In this document: piece after piece, positions 62,651-64,000 of the stretch | Position numbering within the stretch: position 1 is the stretch's first letter | Layout of the letters: each line of letters begins with the position of its first letter | NCBI RefSeq assembly: GCF_947503375.1 | Contig: NZ_CANNDQ010000002.1 | Span: forward strand, 186,001-250,000 | Direction: 5' to 3' | Origin: an uncultured Psychroserpens sp. | GTDB lineage: Bacteria; Bacteroidota; Bacteroidia; Flavobacteriales; Flavobacteriaceae | Length of the DNA stretch: 64,000 bases | The notes under the pieces: model-generated | Seen by the model: the letters and a program-made list of their open reading frames with translations, nothing else | What the model was told of the DNA's origin: nothing | Databases searched by the model: none | Translations under genes and position numbers: made by a program

Positions 62651-62684
62651 TTTGCTTAATATCTATTGAAAAAAAGTAAATTTG
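62651..62684 (+). promoter_or_regulatory. Probable promoter of purL
   Basis: TTTG (62651-62654), 22 bases and TAAATTTG (62677-62684) followed by CA resemble the Bacteroidota promoter, with a spacer slightly longer than usual. The ATG is 33 bases downstream. Confidence 0.55.
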
Positions 62685-62717
62685 CATTTTACAAAACTCA
62701 ACACAAACTAAGACATA

Positions 62718-64000
62718 ATGATTCATTTCTTCGGAAACCAAAACAGTAAAGTCTTTGCTGTTCAAGCAACAAAAGAATTATCAACCAACACTATAAGCAA
62801 ATTAACGTGGTTATTTGGCAACCAGCCAAAACTAGAACAAGCATCTATTGATGCTTTTTTTGTTGGCCCAAGAGCAGCTATGATAACACCTTGGAGCACA
62901 AATGCGGTTGAAATCACTCAAAATATGGGAATCGATGGTATTGTTCGTATTGAAGAATTTGATTCATGTAGCAAGAGTTTTACAGATTACGATCCAATGA
63001 TATCTGAAAAATTCAATGGACTACATCAAGATACATTTACAATTGATATACAACCTGAGCCTATTGTTGAAATTGTTGATATTTCAGCTTATAACACACA
63101 AGAAGGCTTAGCCTTGAACGAAGAAGAAATAGAGTATTTAGAAAATGTATCTAAAAAAATTGGTCGTCCTCTCACCGATTCTGAAGTATTTGGATTCTCA
63201 CAAGTAAATAGTGAGCACTGCCGTCATAAAATTTTCAATGGAACGTTTGTTATTGACGGAATGGAAATGCCAAATTCTCTTTTTAAGATGATAAAAGAGA
63301 CCTCAAAACAAAACCCTAATGATATTGTATCTGCTTATAAAGATAATGTCGCTTTTATAAAAGGTCCAACAGTTGAGCAATTTGCACCTAAACGAGCAGA
63401 TATACCCGATTACTACGAGACCAATACATTTGAATCTGTAATCTCACTAAAGGCTGAAACACATAACTTCCCAACAACAGTAGAGCCCTTCAATGGTGCA
63501 GCAACTGGATCTGGTGGTGAAATAAGAGATCGATTGGCTGGAGGAAAAGGCTCTTTACCTTTAGCCGGAACTGCAGTATACATGACGTCATATTCTCGAT
63601 TGGAAGCCAATAGACCTTGGGAGCTACAAATGAAAGAGCGTCCATGGTTGTACCAAACACCAATGGACATCTTAATTAAAGCGAGTAATGGTGCTTCCGA
63701 TTTTGGAAATAAATTTGGACAGCCGTTAATCTGTGGTTCAGTATTAACATTTGAACATGAAGAAGAAACTAGAAAACTAGGTTTTGATAAAGTAATCATG
63801 CTAGCTGGTGGAATTGGCTACGGAAAATTAGACCAAGCCATTAAAGCAACACCTGAGTCTGGTGATAAAATCGTAGTTCTAGGAGGTGAAAATTATAGAA
63901 TTGGTATGGGTGGAGCCGCAGTATCATCTGCCGACACTGGCGAATTCTCTAGTGGTATTGAACTTAATGCTGTACAACGTTCAAATCCTGAAATGCAAAA
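62718..64000 (+). CDS. purL: Phosphoribosylformylglycinamidine synthase (N-terminal part)
   Basis: From the ATG at 62718 the frame is open to the right edge (427 residues). The protein begins MIHFFGNQNSKVFAVQATKE, as in the large, single-chain form of the enzyme. The linker and first synthetase domain show LTDSEVFGFSQVNSEHCRHK (the H of the active site), KAETHNFPTTVEPFNGAATG, then GGEIRDRLAG and MDILIKASNGASDFGNKFGQ. It converts FGAR to FGAM with glutamine and ATP in purine synthesis. The rest, including the glutaminase domain, lies outside; full length should be about 1200 residues. Confidence 0.95.
   Translation, partial: MIHFFGNQNSKVFAVQATKELSTNTISKLTWLFGNQPKLEQASIDAFFVGPRAAMITPWSTNAVEITQNMGIDGIVRIEEFDSCSKSFTDYDPMISEKFNGLHQDTFTIDIQPEPIVEIVDISAYNTQEGLALNEEEIEYLENVSKKIGRPLTDSEVFGFSQVNSEHCRHKIFNGTFVIDGMEMPNSLFKMIKETSKQNPNDIVSAYKDNVAFIKGPTVEQFAPKRADIPDYYETNTFESVISLKAETHNFPTTVEPFNGAATGSGGEIRDRLAGGKGSLPLAGTAVYMTSYSRLEANRPWELQMKERPWLYQTPMDILIKASNGASDFGNKFGQPLICGSVLTFEHEEETRKLGFDKVIMLAGGIGYGKLDQAIKATPESGDKIVVLGGENYRIGMGGAAVSSADTGEFSSGIELNAVQRSNPEMQ

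Noticed and set aside
1..64000. tRNA, rRNA, CRISPR arrays, insertion sequences and prophage genes
   Set aside because: Intergenic regions were read for cloverleaf-like parts, regular spacer arrays, transposases and integrases; none was found.

Overview
The window looks like a chromosomal segment of a low-GC Bacteroidota bacterium, most likely a marine member of the Flavobacteriaceae. Five encoded proteins carry C-terminal type IX secretion (T9SS) sorting domains. Housekeeping genes are preceded by the Bacteroidota promoter pattern TTG/TTTG-N19-22-TAnnTTTG. carB ends without its allosteric domain, and there are several DUF families typical of Flavobacteriia. Genus is not determinable by eye. 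No tRNA, rRNA, CRISPR array, IS element or prophage was seen.

Region 1 (1-4260) is the most accessory part. A GNAT acetyltransferase is cut by the left edge. Next, all on the minus strand, come an ECF sigma factor and three START/SRPBCC-fold proteins. The block is bracketed by two similar 130-bp imperfect palindromes that resemble integron attC sites, and a HEPN-like gene follows. Three nearly identical promoter-like sites (TTTGTAAC AC-N13-GTATCAAA on the minus strand) precede the sigma gene and two of the SRPBCC genes, suggesting a self-contained regulon. Region 2 (4277-6569) is an AraC regulator, a DUF1772 membrane protein and an NmrA-type oxidoreductase. Region 3 (6700-15450) holds two large T9SS-exported proteins, an M14 carboxypeptidase and a 2011-residue modular protein. 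Both are preceded by 20-bp-spaced direct repeats that recur in front of a LytTR response regulator (20019) and an ECF operon (57555).

Region 4 (15454-26400) is mainly core: hisS, a MacB-like permease, rpsF-rpsR-rplI, the LytTR regulator, priA (apparently with a CTG start), DUF2147, a YihY protein and purB. Region 5 (26424-30250) is an ECF sigma/putative anti-sigma/two-DUF4252 operon and an S41 protease lipoprotein. Region 6 (30285-35513) is a cobalamin uptake locus: a TonB-dependent receptor under a B12 riboswitch, divergent from a binding protein/permease/ATPase operon. Region 7 (35588-43763) has rmuC, a thioesterase, two T9SS proteins, an ankyrin protein, carB, rpmH and a TPR membrane protein.

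Region 8 (43781-57400) carries envelope and housekeeping genes: cardiolipin synthase, lytic transglycosylase, a hydrolase, mtaB, a peptide-binding lipoprotein, a GlmU-like protein, rpmE2, a glycosyltransferase, a phosphohexomutase and an MsbA-like exporter. Region 9 (57550-64000) has an ECF sigma/anti-sigma-like/Spy-like operon behind a sigma-E-type promoter, an RsmB-type RNA methyltransferase, a secreted endonuclease I with a T9SS tail, and the start of purL, which runs off the right edge. Most start codons were chosen on protein evidence, because Shine-Dalgarno sequences are weak in this phylum.
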